Shown piece after piece: positions 1 through 8,061 of a stretch of 64,000 bases of DNA. The notes under the pieces are model-generated. The model searched no databases and had not been told where the DNA came from. It worked only from the letters and a program-made list of their open reading frames with translations. Source of the stretch: Methanoculleus sp. (GTDB lineage Archaea; Halobacteriota; Methanomicrobia; Methanomicrobiales; Methanoculleaceae); assembly GCA_018433835.1 (NCBI GenBank), contig JAHDQM010000017.1, positions 1 to 64,000 of the forward strand, in the 5' to 3' direction. Numbering within the stretch: position 1 is the first letter of the stretch; every line of letters starts with the position of its first letter. The position numbers and the translations under genes were made by a program.

Positions 1-70
1 CAAAGGAACGGAGCTCGACCACCGTCAGGTGGGGAGGGGGGAGACCCCCCTCCACTGTCCCCTCCCCCCC

Positions 71-107
71 CCCCGTGGCGATACTCCCACGGTCCACTGC
101 ACCGGGT
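71..107 (+). repeat. Dispersed repeat, copy at the left edge
   Basis: This GC-rich stretch contains a block (GGCGATA followed by CCCACGGTCCACTG) that recurs near 30715-30753 and partly near 10834-10851. No convincing gene covers 1-244. The copy is followed by a degenerate ACCTACCGGTGTTC word near 225 that resembles the GCACCT..CGGTGC words elsewhere in the window. Confidence 0.55.
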
Positions 108-244
108 CTTTTTCCTCGTCCCTCGGGTTCTGTCGGCCCCGACTCGTACCTTCAGTGCGTACACCCCTTTTTGGGGTCGTACTCCGGCTCTCTCAAGCTA
201 GCTTTAGCTCGCCAATTGCACTCCTCACCTACCGGTGTTCAAAC

Positions 245-481
245 TCACGTCCCGCCGCCGTGCTCCTCGAAGTAGTGCAGCGCGTCGGGGACCTGTTCCC
301 GGACATGCTTCAGGAAGTGGTTTGCAAGGTCGGGGTCGGCTATCCTGAGCGAGTGCTGCATCGCCCGCTCCGTCTCCTTGGAAAGCCCCCCCTCCCGGTC
401 CATCTCCGCCTTGATATCGTGGACGGCGTTCTCGACTTCCGCTTCGCTCTCCCACTTCAGCACAGATATCGTTCGTGCCAT
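245..481 (-). CDS. Small hypothetical protein, 78 aa
   Basis: I do not recognise this family. It is a short, charged, soluble, mostly helical-looking protein with no membrane segment. The start is taken at the ATG at 479-481 (MARTISV), because GAGGTG lies seven bases upstream; the ATG two codons earlier would sit almost on top of that ribosome binding site. It runs on the same strand as the ZPR1-like gene but is separated by about 85 bp, so it may have its own promoter. It could be a conserved methanogen small protein; there is no functional clue. Confidence 0.6.
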   Translation of the reverse strand: MARTISVLKWESEAEVENAVHDIKAEMDREGGLSKETERAMQHSLRIADPDLANHFLKHVREQVPDALHYFEEHGGGT

Positions 482-567
482 CTTCATTCACCTCAAGGCG
501 TGCCGTATGGACGGAGGTTCTACTTTAGGTTAACCCTCGGGGAGGCAAAAGAAAAGTATCAGGCTTC

Positions 568-1086
568 TCACTGAGCGAGGAGCATCTTTTCGGCTTTTTC
601 ACTGACGAGCGCGCTGTTCCCTGAGGGATCCTCGATGATGACCGTGAACGGGAAGGCCACCTCCCGTGCAGCGCCGATCGTCTCCTGCATCCGGAGTGCG
701 GCCGCCCGTTCGCCTTCGCTCTCGGGGTTCGCGAGGATCGTCTCCACCGCCTGCTCGAAGCGGGAGAGGATCCCCTCGATATTGGTGACGAACCCTTCGC
801 AGGCGGTGCCGGGCTCGACCGCGAGGCCGAGTTCCGGGATCTCGATCGTCCCCGTCGTGCTCCGCGCCACCCGGATGGCGAGGTCGCCGGGCTCCTCCAC
901 CCGCACCGTCCACCGGACCGGGTCGCTCTCCCCGAGGATGATGGTGTCGGTGTGCCGGTAGCCGCAGGTGTCGCAGGCGATTGCAACGAGCAGGAGGTCG
1001 GGAAAGTGGGGGATTTCGAGACGGTGATGGACGATCCGGATCTCGTCCCCGCACGCGGGACAGGTTCCCGGATGGTACTCCCGCAC
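568..1086 (-). CDS. ZPR1-type zinc finger protein
   Basis: This 172-aa protein opens with a CPACG motif at residues 9-13 and a second CDTCGYR motif near residue 38, the paired Cys2-Cys2 zinc ribbon of the archaeal single-domain ZPR1 family. The rest has the usual alternating strands of the ZPR1 beta domain. Eukaryotic ZPR1 binds elongation factor EF1A; the archaeal role is not established. It starts with GTG and shares bases with the stop codon of sepF (TAGTG), so the two are probably translated together. Confidence 0.8.
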   Translation of the reverse strand: MREYHPGTCPACGDEIRIVHHRLEIPHFPDLLLVAIACDTCGYRHTDTIILGESDPVRWTVRVEEPGDLAIRVARSTTGTIEIPELGLAVEPGTACEGFVTNIEGILSRFEQAVETILANPESEGERAAALRMQETIGAAREVAFPFTVIIEDPSGNSALVSEKAEKMLLAQ

Positions 1087-1463
1087 TACAGGCCCCCGCC
1101 GATCTTCTCGCGGGAGACCTTGACGGACATGGGCGTGATGAGGACGTACTTCTGCTCCCCGAGGCCGACGATGTCGCCGTTCACGTCCTTTGCCACGTCA
1201 CGGAGGTCCTTTAAGACCCGCTCGAACGTCACCTTGTCCATCTTCAGCCGCCCGATATCGACGATGACGATGTTGCCGTTGTAGACCTCGTCTTTGACGC
1301 GGGGGGTATCTTTGAGGTCGGCGATGGTGGCGATCTTGATGTACATGGATGCCGGTTCTTCTTCGTTCGATCCCTCGTAGGAGGCGAGATCGAGTTCCAT
1401 GTAGTCCTCTTCGTTTCGTGCTGGACTTTTACCGAGGATGCTGTCAAAGAGCTTTTTAACCAT
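1086..1463 (-). CDS. sepF: SepF-like cell division protein (FtsZ membrane anchor)
   Basis: The 125-aa protein has an N-terminal amphipathic helix (MVKKLFDSILGK) expected to bind the membrane, a short acidic linker, and a C-terminal SepF/DUF552 domain of about 85 residues (from YIKIATIADL to the end). In archaea with FtsZ, SepF tethers the Z ring to the membrane. Length and order fit archaeal SepF. It is the first gene of a sepF-ZPR1 pair, and an AT-rich promoter lies in the 50-bp gap upstream. Confidence 0.88.
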   Translation of the reverse strand: MVKKLFDSILGKSPARNEEDYMELDLASYEGSNEEEPASMYIKIATIADLKDTPRVKDEVYNGNIVIVDIGRLKMDKVTFERVLKDLRDVAKDVNGDIVGLGEQKYVLITPMSVKVSREKIGGGL

Positions 1464-1513
1464 AGAAAAATTGAGGAATGAATTTTATTTAATAGTATCT
1501 TTTAATTTCTCCG
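1464..1513 (-). promoter_or_regulatory. Probable sepF promoter
   Basis: This gap is strikingly AT-rich against a GC-rich background. Read on the minus strand it holds ATTAAATAAAATTC, a good archaeal TATA-box candidate at the right distance from the sepF ATG. Confidence 0.5.
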
Positions 1514-2011
1514 TTAGATTTCAAGATTCCAGATATCGTCCCCGACATAGTGGATGCTTTTGACCGACTTGCCCTTCTCCTGCCGCTCCATATCGGCTGC
1601 ATCAAAGAGCGCAATCCCGATTGCGAGCGGTTTGCCGTAGCGCTCCTCGACGACCTGCACGGGGTGTCCCGCACGGACGTCCGGCGAGATCGAAACGATC
1701 CCGGGGCGCATGGCATCCGCGCCGTTTGCGACAAACCTGACCGCGCCGGCATCGACCACCACCCGGCGCTCGGGGATCGGGTGCTCGACGAGGCCACGCA
1801 GGCTGGGAAAGGCCCAGTCGTTGGTGGCTATCAGGAGCGGCTTTTTGTCGACGAGGTAGATCCCGACGGCGGTATCCGTCTCCGCCCGCTCGATCCGGTC
1901 GGACCGAAAAAGGTCGGCCGACGCCCCGATCTCGTCGACAAGCTGGCGCAGGAGATCGGCTATCTGTGACTTCCGGATGACGTGGCGTTTTTTTACGGTA
2001 ATCTTTGGCAT
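1514..2011 (-). CDS. PUA-domain RNA-binding protein (MCT-1/DUF1947-like)
   Basis: The 165-aa protein has an N-terminal DUF1947-like domain (about residues 1-75) and a C-terminal PUA domain (about 77-155) beginning at the HPIPERRVVVDAGAVRFV region. The arrangement matches the archaeal relatives of MCT-1/Tma20, proteins linked to tRNA or ribosome binding. It is encoded next to sepF but apparently has its own promoter, facing away from the Lsm-L37e-purF operon, so it shares an upstream region with translation and RNA genes. Confidence 0.85.
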   Translation of the reverse strand: MPKITVKKRHVIRKSQIADLLRQLVDEIGASADLFRSDRIERAETDTAVGIYLVDKKPLLIATNDWAFPSLRGLVEHPIPERRVVVDAGAVRFVANGADAMRPGIVSISPDVRAGHPVQVVEERYGKPLAIGIALFDAADMERQEKGKSVKSIHYVGDDIWNLEI

Positions 2012-2120
2012 GTATCGAGACCTCGGGGTGGCGCTAACTCACGCGCAGCATCGCGGTTATATTTAAGTAGCTTCCTCACTCAAATATATTACTCCAGAAA
2101 GGACGGCACAGGGTAATCAT
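2012..2120. promoter_or_regulatory. Divergent promoter region, PUA gene / Lsm-L37e-purF
   Basis: Two AT boxes occur here: TTATATTTAAG near 2058 and CAAATATATTACT near 2080. They are placed so that one can serve the rightward Lsm operon and the other the leftward PUA gene. No operator repeat is evident. Confidence 0.5.
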
Positions 2121-2348
2121 ATGACGCCAAGACCGTTGGATATTTTAGATCAGGTACTGAATCGTCAGCCCGTCATCATCAGCCTCAAAGGTGGGAGGGA
2201 GATCCGGGGGATCCTCCAGGGATACGACGTTCACATGAATCTGGTATTGGATAAGGCAGAAGAAGAAGTGGACGGCGCGGCGCAGAAACTCGGCACGTTG
2301 ATCGTCCGCGGTGACAATGTGATCTACATTACCCCTTCAGTTGAATAA
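2121..2348 (+). CDS. Sm-like archaeal protein (Lsm)
   Basis: The 75-aa protein contains the Sm1 motif ([19 protein letters not shown]) and the Sm2 motif (VRGDNVIYI), the full Lsm fold. Archaeal Lsm proteins form heptameric rings that bind U-rich RNA. It lies 16 bp upstream of the L37e gene; the Lsm-L37e pair is a standard archaeal operon, which supports both calls. Confidence 0.95.
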   Translation: MTPRPLDILDQVLNRQPVIISLKGGREIRGILQGYDVHMNLVLDKAEEEVDGAAQKLGTLIVRGDNVIYITPSVE

Positions 2349-2364
2349 CATCAGGTGAGAGAGA

Positions 2365-2547
2365 ATGTCAAAAGGCACACCTTCAATGGGCAAGCGGCAG
2401 AAGCGCACCCACATCGCCTGCAGGCGTTGCGGCAAGATATCGTTCCACGCACAGCACAAGGTCTGTGCGGCCTGTGGCTTCGGCAGAAGCCGGAGGATCC
2501 GTAGTTACCGCTGGACGGAGAAGAAAGCAAAGGTACCGACGCATTAG
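2365..2547 (+). CDS. rpl37e: Large ribosomal subunit protein eL37 (L37e)
   Basis: This 60-aa basic protein has the eL37 zinc ribbon, CRRCG near residue 19 and CAACGFG near residue 34, and the typical KRQKRTHI start. The ATG follows GGTGAGAGAGA, a good ribosome binding site. It sits between Lsm and purF in one rightward operon with short gaps. Confidence 0.95.
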   Translation: MSKGTPSMGKRQKRTHIACRRCGKISFHAQHKVCAACGFGRSRRIRSYRWTEKKAKVPTH

Positions 2548-2556
2548 AGTTGTATC

Positions 2557-3996
2557 ATGTGTGGTATCGTTGGCATCGTCGATGCTGGCGGTGTCTCGTT
2601 TCCTCTGTACTATGCCCTGTACGCTCTCCAGCACCGGGGGCAGGAGAGCGCGGGGATCTCTACTTTTGAAGACAAGACCCTGTACACGCACAAAGCCCAG
2701 GGGCTCGTTGCCGAGGTCTTCAACAGCCAGACCATGCAGGAACTGCGTGGCAACGCCGGGATCGGGCACGTCCGCTACCCGACAACCGGGTCAAAGATCC
2801 CGGAGAACGTCCAGCCGTTCAACTTCAGATATCGGGGGCTCAACCTCGCGATCGCCCATAACGGCAACCTGGTCAATACGGTCGAACTCCGGGAAGAGTA
2901 CGAGCGCCGGGGGCAGATCTTCTGCACCACGACCGATACCGAGATCATCGGAAACATCATCGCCGACGCGCTCCGGACCTCAAAGAGCATGGAAGATGCC
3001 GTCCGGCTCTGCATGCGGCGGCTGCGGGGCTCCTACGCCGCCATCGCGCTCTTAAACGATACCGTCTACGCCTTCCGCGACCCGCTCGGCATCAAACCGC
3101 TCTGCATCGGGAGGCTCGACCACGGCTACATCGTCGCATCGGAGAGCGTGGCGATCGATGCACTGGACGGCACGTTCGTCAGGGACGTGCTGCCGGGAGA
3201 ACTCATCCGTATCGATGCAAACGGACTCTCCTCCGTCCAGATCGCGACCGCGAACCGGAGGGCGCACTGCATCTTCGAGTACATCTACTTTGCCCGTGCC
3301 GACTCGGTCATGGACGGGACGCTGGTCTATGACGTGCGGCGCCGGATCGGGCAGAAACTCTACGATGCGAACCCAATCAAGGCGGATACAGTCTGCCCGG
3401 TCCCCGACTCCGGGATCGCGTACGCCGCGGGTTACGCCGAACGGTCCGGGATCCCGTTCATCGAGGGGTTGATGAAGAACCGTTACATGGGCCGGACGTT
3501 CATCATGCCGACCCAGCAGCAGCGGGAGCGGGCGGTCCGGATCAAGCTCAACACCGTCAGGGGAAACCTGAAGGACAAACGGGTGGTCCTCATAGACGAC
3601 AGCATCGTCCGGGGGACGACCTCCCGCCGGATCGTGAACATGATCCGGGATGCAGGGGCGAGGGAGATCCATCTCCGGGTCGGCTCCCCGCCGATCATAG
3701 CCCCCTGCTACCTCGGGGTGGATATGCCCACCCGCACGGAACTGATCGCGAGCGGCAAAGAGATCGAGGCGGTGCGGGCGAGCGTCGGTGCGACGTCGCT
3801 CACCTACATCCCGCTCGAGGACCTGGTGGAGGCGATCGGGTGCGGCGAGCGGAACCTCTGCACCGGATGCCTGACCGGGTGCTACCCGGTGGAGATCAAC
3901 GGGGAGAAGAGCTGCCACTCTATCGTGGACTACGTGGCCGGCACCCACCAGTCCGACCTCTCGACCTTCAGGGCCGGGAAGGAACGGACATCATAA
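2557..3996 (+). CDS. purF: Amidophosphoribosyltransferase
   Basis: This enzyme makes phosphoribosylamine from PRPP and glutamine, the first committed step of purine synthesis. Residues 1 to about 230 are the class II glutamine amidotransferase domain with Cys2 as nucleophile (MCGIVGIVD). The C-terminal phosphoribosyltransferase domain carries the PRPP loop VVLIDDSIVRGTT near residue 350. A C-terminal cysteine group (CGERNLCTGCLTGC) matches the family members that hold a 4Fe-4S cluster. Length (479 aa) is normal. It begins 9 bp after the L37e stop codon. Confidence 0.97.
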   Translation: MCGIVGIVDAGGVSFPLYYALYALQHRGQESAGISTFEDKTLYTHKAQGLVAEVFNSQTMQELRGNAGIGHVRYPTTGSKIPENVQPFNFRYRGLNLAIAHNGNLVNTVELREEYERRGQIFCTTTDTEIIGNIIADALRTSKSMEDAVRLCMRRLRGSYAAIALLNDTVYAFRDPLGIKPLCIGRLDHGYIVASESVAIDALDGTFVRDVLPGELIRIDANGLSSVQIATANRRAHCIFEYIYFARADSVMDGTLVYDVRRRIGQKLYDANPIKADTVCPVPDSGIAYAAGYAERSGIPFIEGLMKNRYMGRTFIMPTQQQRERAVRIKLNTVRGNLKDKRVVLIDDSIVRGTTSRRIVNMIRDAGAREIHLRVGSPPIIAPCYLGVDMPTRTELIASGKEIEAVRASVGATSLTYIPLEDLVEAIGCGERNLCTGCLTGCYPVEINGEKSCHSIVDYVAGTHQSDLSTFRAGKERTS

Positions 3997-4331
3997 CTCT
4001 CACCCCTGTGCGGTTCCTGCCGGGGACGGTTTCCTTTTTCCAGGGACGTGAGAGATCCCTGCGTCTGGTGGTCGCATTTGAAAACCTCCGGTTTTCGGGA
4101 GGGGTTTGCCGGTGTCGGTTTCGCGGGGAACCGGTTTAGTCTTGCACCCTGACCGAGTCAGCTACCGAAAGGATTTGCGCGCCCGACTCTGGACTCTTTC
4201 CGGGCTTGCCGGACGCGAGCGTGCAGATTTGCGGGCGAAAAGGCTCCCCGGGGAGGAGGACAGGTGCAGAACGCCTCAGGGAGCGGATATGAAATACAAA
4301 AAACACGCAAAAACGCTGAAGAACCGAACAT
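3997..4331. other. Intergenic region after purF
   Basis: No gene is supported here. A T-rich run (TTTCCTTTTTCC near 4029) just after purF could end transcription. The remainder is GC-rich with no recognisable element; the short open frames lack ribosome binding sites. Confidence 0.4.
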
Positions 4332-4405
4332 AGCGAGGGATGGATTTGAACCATCGATCTACGGGTTATGAGCCCGCCGGGATTTCCTGACTACCCCACC
4401 TCGCT
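4332..4405 (-). tRNA. Initiator tRNA-Met (CAU)
   Basis: On the minus strand a 74-nt cloverleaf can be drawn: acceptor stem AGCGAGG with CCTCGCT, anticodon stem GGG-CTCATAA-CCC with anticodon CAT, and T arm ATGG-TTCAAAT-CCAT. The A1-U72 pair and the three G-C pairs closing the anticodon stem are the hallmarks of archaeal initiator tRNA rather than elongator tRNA-Met. The 3' CCA is not encoded. Confidence 0.95.
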
Positions 4406-4460
4406 TCCCACCTGTGAGGTATATACCATTGTTTTCCAGGGGATATATAACTTTCTGCGG
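4406..4460 (-). promoter_or_regulatory. tRNA promoter
   Basis: Read on the minus strand, TGGTATATACC lies about 15-25 bp before the tRNA 5' end, and a second TATA-like word (GTTATATATCCC) lies slightly further upstream. This fits an archaeal TATA box for the initiator tRNA. Confidence 0.55.
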
Positions 4461-4500
4461 GCCGAATCGGCGCATCGAAGCCTGATGGCCTCTCACACTC

Positions 4501-4680
4501 CGGTTCTAACGAACCCTCGCAACTCGCATCTCCGGTGCTCATGCTCCTGCGGTCCCGCCCGTCGCACCCTTCAGTGAAGTCATTACTCGAAACCTGGTGG
4601 CTTCTCACGCCCCTGTCTCGCACCTATCGGTGCTCCTGCCCTTCGGCCAGTCGTTACTCGCACCTGACGGTGCTCGAACT
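4501..4680. repeat. Cluster of degenerate GCACCT..CGGTGC repeats
   Basis: Three imperfect palindromic words occur in this gap: ACTCGCATCTCCGGTGCTC at 4522-4540, TCTCGCACCTATCGGTGCTC at 4616-4635 and ACTCGCACCTGACGGTGCTC at 4656-4675. The stretch CGGTTCTAACGAACCCTCGC at 4501-4520 recurs inverted at 30816-30835 with one change. No protein is supported. Related words lie near 10813 and 30655. Confidence 0.6.
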
Positions 4681-4740
4681 CCCGCCGGTCGTTCCCATAA
4701 TCCAATCATTTAATACGAGCGGGCAGCATAATCTCGCTGT

Positions 4741-5157
4741 ATGGATGAAAAAAGGCCGGCGGACGACGACCTGCAGCGTCTCCGCGAAGAGCGCCTCCGG
4801 GAACTCGAGGCGCGGATCCAGGGCACCCCGGGCGGGGTCATCGAAATCGTCGACGATACGTTTCGGGAGGCCCTGCAAAAGCACTCCACCCTGGTCGTCG
4901 ACGTCTGGGCGGAATGGTGCGGTCCCTGCCGGATGGTGGCCCCGGCTATCGAGGATCTTGCGCGTGATTTCGCTGGCAGGGTGACCTTCGGCAAGTGCAA
5001 CGTCGATCAGAATCCCACAATCGCGGCGAGTTTCAGCATAACCGCGATACCGACGCTCCTGTTCTTCGCGAACGGCATGCTTGTCGACCGGGTGGTCGGT
5101 GCGTTCCCGAAAGAGGCCATCAAAGCGAGGGTCGTGCGGGCCTTCGGTACCGGCTAG
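4741..5157 (+). CDS. Thioredoxin
   Basis: The 138-aa protein carries the redox-active WCGPC motif at about residues 58-62 within a complete thioredoxin fold, including the cis-proline segment ITAIPTLLFF. A charged N-terminal extension of about 30 residues precedes the domain. It would act as a cytoplasmic dithiol reductant. Its stop codon overlaps the stop of the convergent pterin dehydratase gene by four bases. Confidence 0.93.
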   Translation: MDEKRPADDDLQRLREERLRELEARIQGTPGGVIEIVDDTFREALQKHSTLVVDVWAEWCGPCRMVAPAIEDLARDFAGRVTFGKCNVDQNPTIAASFSITAIPTLLFFANGMLVDRVVGAFPKEAIKARVVRAFGTG

Positions 5158-5501
5158 AGGTTCGCCCCCTGCCGGGACCTGAGCCACTCGGAGAGCCGTG
5201 CGGCCATGATGAAGTCGTTCCGGGAGAGCCCGCCGATGGCGTAGGTGTACCAGGCGACATCCACGAGCCTGCCTTTGTGGATGCCGATATCCGGGAAATG
5301 GTTCTCCCGCGCGGTAAACTCTGCTACCTCGCGGAGAAATGTCACGGCCTCGCAGAACCCCTTGCAGGCGAACCGGGCAGAGAGACGCCCGCCTTCGAGC
5401 GACCAGTCGGGGACCTCCGGCAGGAGGTCGGCGATCTCCCGCCGATTCAGCGGTGCCGTATCCGCGACATCCTGGCTGATCGCCTCAGACGAAAGATCCA
5501 T
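5154..5501 (-). CDS. Pterin-4a-carbinolamine dehydratase-like protein
   Basis: The 115-aa protein has the PCD/DCoH layout: a core ENHFPDIGIH element where the family has its H-H-P type active-site motif, then a tryptophan (AWYTYAIGGL) and the late ND pair. The active-site spelling is divergent (N-H-F-P), so pterin dehydration is likely rather than certain. In methanogens the substrate could be a pterin related to tetrahydromethanopterin metabolism; that is inference. Confidence 0.78.
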   Translation of the reverse strand: MDLSSEAISQDVADTAPLNRREIADLLPEVPDWSLEGGRLSARFACKGFCEAVTFLREVAEFTARENHFPDIGIHKGRLVDVAWYTYAIGGLSRNDFIMAARLSEWLRSRQGANL

Positions 5502-5553
5502 GGTGATCCCTCTCCGGATAGGATGAAAAAGGTTCTTCTCCGGCGCGAGTTCC

Positions 5554-6123
5554 TCAGGCGAGCTTCCTGATCAGGTATGCCACGTTCTCGGCGAACCGCC
5601 GGACCGTCCTCATCCCTTCTCCGTCGTTCAAGGCCTCCCCCGGCGCTCTCCCGAAGACCATGTTCCAGTAGGTCGAGCCCGGCACGATCATGTCGTTGAT
5701 CAAAAAGAACATCAGCAGTTCCTGGAGCGTGGCGGTATGCCCGCCCCGTCGCGCCACGGCGATCGGGCCGCCCACCTTCCGGGAGAGGAACGAATCCGAC
5801 GACATCGAGACCATTCCGATCCGCTGCAGCGCCGACATGACGTCGCCCCGTGCAGTCCCGAAGTAGACCGGGGTGCCGACGATGAACCCGTCCGCCTCCC
5901 GGATTTTCGCGATGATCTCGTTTAGGCCGTCATCGAGGGTGCATTCTCCCCCGGTGCAGAGCCCGCAGGCGGTACAGGAGAGGATGCGCATCTCGGCGAG
6001 CAGCACGGTCTCGGTCTCGATACCCTCGCGCTCGAGGACCTTTGCGCACTCCCCGAGCACCAGTGCGGTGTTCCCCTCGAGCCGGGGACTCCCGCAGAGC
6101 AAGAATACTTTTCCGGTCGTCAT
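5554..6123 (-). CDS. Iron-sulfur flavoprotein (NADPH-dependent FMN reductase family)
   Basis: The 189-aa protein starts with a flavodoxin-like FMN loop (LLCGSPRLEGNT) and has the compact cysteine motif SCTACGLCTGGEC at about residues 49-61 that holds a 4Fe-4S cluster in methanogen Isf proteins. The GTPVYFGTARGDVM segment is the typical second FMN-binding part. Isf family members take electrons from ferredoxin and reduce oxygen or peroxide, or act in other redox roles. It begins one base after the DUF362 gene ends, so the two form an operon. Confidence 0.88.
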   Translation of the reverse strand: MTTGKVFLLCGSPRLEGNTALVLGECAKVLEREGIETETVLLAEMRILSCTACGLCTGGECTLDDGLNEIIAKIREADGFIVGTPVYFGTARGDVMSALQRIGMVSMSSDSFLSRKVGGPIAVARRGGHTATLQELLMFFLINDMIVPGSTYWNMVFGRAPGEALNDGEGMRTVRRFAENVAYLIRKLA

Positions 6124-6124
6124 T

Positions 6125-7228
6125 TCACACCTCGATCAGCCGGTAAGAGGCACACCCTAGCCCGATCCCGGCAGCGTAGGCGATCTGGTATTCGCCGTCC
6201 GTGTAATCCCAGACCCCCTTAAACTTATCTTCCCCGGGAGCCAGGTTCTCCGCAAGCAGTGTCCGGGCAAACCCCTGCTCGCTGTTGACGAGATCGAGGC
6301 TCGCGTGGTCGATCGCAACCGGGTCGGTGGAGGCGAGGATCCCGATGTCGGGTACGATCGCCGCGTCGCTCCAGGGAACGCAGTCGCAGTCGGGGGTGAT
6401 GTTCTGGAGGAAGTTGATGTAGCCCACCTTTCCGGGCTTGCCGCGGACGGCACCGAGGGCGTATTCGCAGAGCCTCTCAATGAACGGCCGGATCTCCGTC
6501 GTCCAGTCGAACTCGATCGCTCCCGTGGGGCAGGAGCGCATGCAGTCGCCGCACCCGACGCAGTGCTCCGGGTTGAGTTTCGCCCGTCCGTCGTCGAGGG
6601 TCATCGCCGCCTGCGGGCAGACGGTGGTGCATTTCCCGCACCCCCCGCACCGCTCGATCTCCACGAACGGCCGGCCCGCGTGCTGCTCCGCCTTCCCGGA
6701 GGGTGGGGCGCAGCCCATCGCCAGGTTCTTGATCGCCCCCCCAAACCCGGCGAGGTCGTGGCCTTTGACGTGCGAAAGGACGATCATGCTGTCGGCGTCG
6801 AGGATGCTCCCGGCAATCCTGACGCTGTCAAAATGTTTGGCATCGACGGCGACCTCCTTCCAGTAGCCGCCCCGGAGGCCGTCCGCGACGATCACCGGGG
6901 CGCCGGCCACGGCGTAGTCGAACCCGTGCTCGATGGCGGTGACGGTATGCCTGACGGCGTCGGCCCTGCTCCCCGCGTAAAGGGTGGCGGTATCCGTGAT
7001 GAATGGGTATGCCCCTCGTTCCTTCACCTTATCGACCACCTGCCGGGCAAATACCGGGTGCAGGTAGGTGTCGCAACCACGCTCCCCGGCGTGCAGTTTG
7101 ACGGCCGCAAGGTCCCCCGGCCGGATCACCTCATCGAAACCTGCCGCGTCAAAGAGACGGCGGATCTTCTCGACTTTGCTCTCGCGGTGGCTTCTTGCCC
7201 TGAGGTTTGCGAAATAAACGTCTGCCAT
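6125..7228 (-). CDS. DUF362-domain 4Fe-4S protein
   Basis: The 367-aa protein has an N-terminal DUF362 domain (about residues 1-190) and two ferredoxin motifs, CGGCGKCTTVCP near residue 194 and CVGCGDCMRSCP near residue 223, then a C-terminal continuation of DUF362 (DPVAIDHASLDLV). These proteins are common in methanogens and usually annotated as ferredoxin-like; the substrate is unknown. It forms an operon with the downstream iron-sulfur flavoprotein, suggesting an electron-transfer pair. Confidence 0.9.
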   Translation of the reverse strand: MADVYFANLRARSHRESKVEKIRRLFDAAGFDEVIRPGDLAAVKLHAGERGCDTYLHPVFARQVVDKVKERGAYPFITDTATLYAGSRADAVRHTVTAIEHGFDYAVAGAPVIVADGLRGGYWKEVAVDAKHFDSVRIAGSILDADSMIVLSHVKGHDLAGFGGAIKNLAMGCAPPSGKAEQHAGRPFVEIERCGGCGKCTTVCPQAAMTLDDGRAKLNPEHCVGCGDCMRSCPTGAIEFDWTTEIRPFIERLCEYALGAVRGKPGKVGYINFLQNITPDCDCVPWSDAAIVPDIGILASTDPVAIDHASLDLVNSEQGFARTLLAENLAPGEDKFKGVWDYTDGEYQIAYAAGIGLGCASYRLIEV

Positions 7229-7338
7229 CGTGCTCTGCTCCCTCTTCGGGTACTCTCTGGTTGCCGGAGGATAAGAATTGCGCCGGGGTGCTCACAACCC
7301 GGCTCTCCGGAAGAACAGCAGCCGTCGTCCCGGCCCCC

Positions 7339-7560
7339 TCAGACAATCCTGTATCCTTCGGACGGCACGAGGATCTCAAACCTCGCGCCTGTTCCGAACG
7401 TTCCTGTCTCGCGGATTGTGATCCCGGTAAGCGCGAGTATCTCGTGGACAAGGAGGAGGCCGTGCCCGTACCCCTCCGCATTCTGGATGAAGAGCCCCTC
7501 TTTCTCCGCATCAGGGATCCCGGTCCCGTCGTCCTCGACGATGATCGCACAGTCCTCCGG
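7339..7560 (-). pseudogene. 3' fragment of a sensor histidine kinase
   Basis: Only the end of a HATPase domain is readable: an EDDGTGIP box, an EKEGLF stretch, a GYGHGLLLV box where kinases have the GLGL loop, and the terminal GTGARFEILVP. There is no dimerisation/phosphoacceptor domain and no start codon of its own. The reading frame differs from the upstream DUF4097 sequence, to which it is joined near 7560. It looks like a relic left by a deletion or recombination. Confidence 0.75.
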
Positions 7561-8061
7561 GCGTCGAGGTCCTCCGCGAGCCGGAGCGTGATGGGAGCGT
7601 TGCTCGACGATACCGTCACGTCCCCGCGGATGGCAGGGATCTCGGCCGATACAGGGCCGTTCGAGTTCTCCACCTGCTGCAGGATGACGGTGGGCGGCAG
7701 GTGTATCGTGTAGTCCACGCTCACCCGGGGGTTGAACCCGGTATGCACCGTCTCGATCCGGAGTGGATCGCCCCCCGTCACCTCTATCCGGACCCTGTCG
7801 AGTTCGTTCTGGCCGTAGACGGATCGTTTGACCGCACTGACGGCGACGGTCTCCCCCTCCCGGACGTCCACGTGTACGCCCCCGTTCCGGTTGATCACGA
7901 CCAGTTCGCTCCTGGGCTCCACCGTGACCGTCCGGTCGAACTCCTCCGTCGCCTCGAGCCCCGGCACCCCGGTACACCCGGCGAAGGCGGCAAGAACGGC
8001 GAGGGCCAGCGCTGCATATACGGCTCCCTCATGGTCACCCTCTCTCTCGGTCGTCCTTCAT
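7560..8061 (-). pseudogene. Broken DUF4097-type lipoprotein gene
   Basis: The predicted protein has a hydrophobic signal with lipobox AAFAGC, then beta-rich repeats of the DUF4097 type (VINRNGGVHV, SNGPVSAEI, GDVTVSSSNAPI). An ATG overlapping the stop of the upstream permease gene (ATGA at 8058-8061) is the natural start, but its frame is one base out of register with the lipobox frame, and no other start exists in the lipobox frame. The 3' end runs into kinase sequence in another frame. Two defects make a pseudogene, or an assembly error, the best call. Confidence 0.7.

Noticed and set aside
4501-4680. CRISPR array
   Set aside because: The words are too degenerate and irregularly spaced, with no constant repeat and no cas genes in the window.
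7149-7967. Single 272-aa fusion protein
   Set aside because: Only its first 130 residues look like DUF4097; the rest is the wrong frame of kinase DNA (Ser/Arg-rich), so it is not a real fusion.
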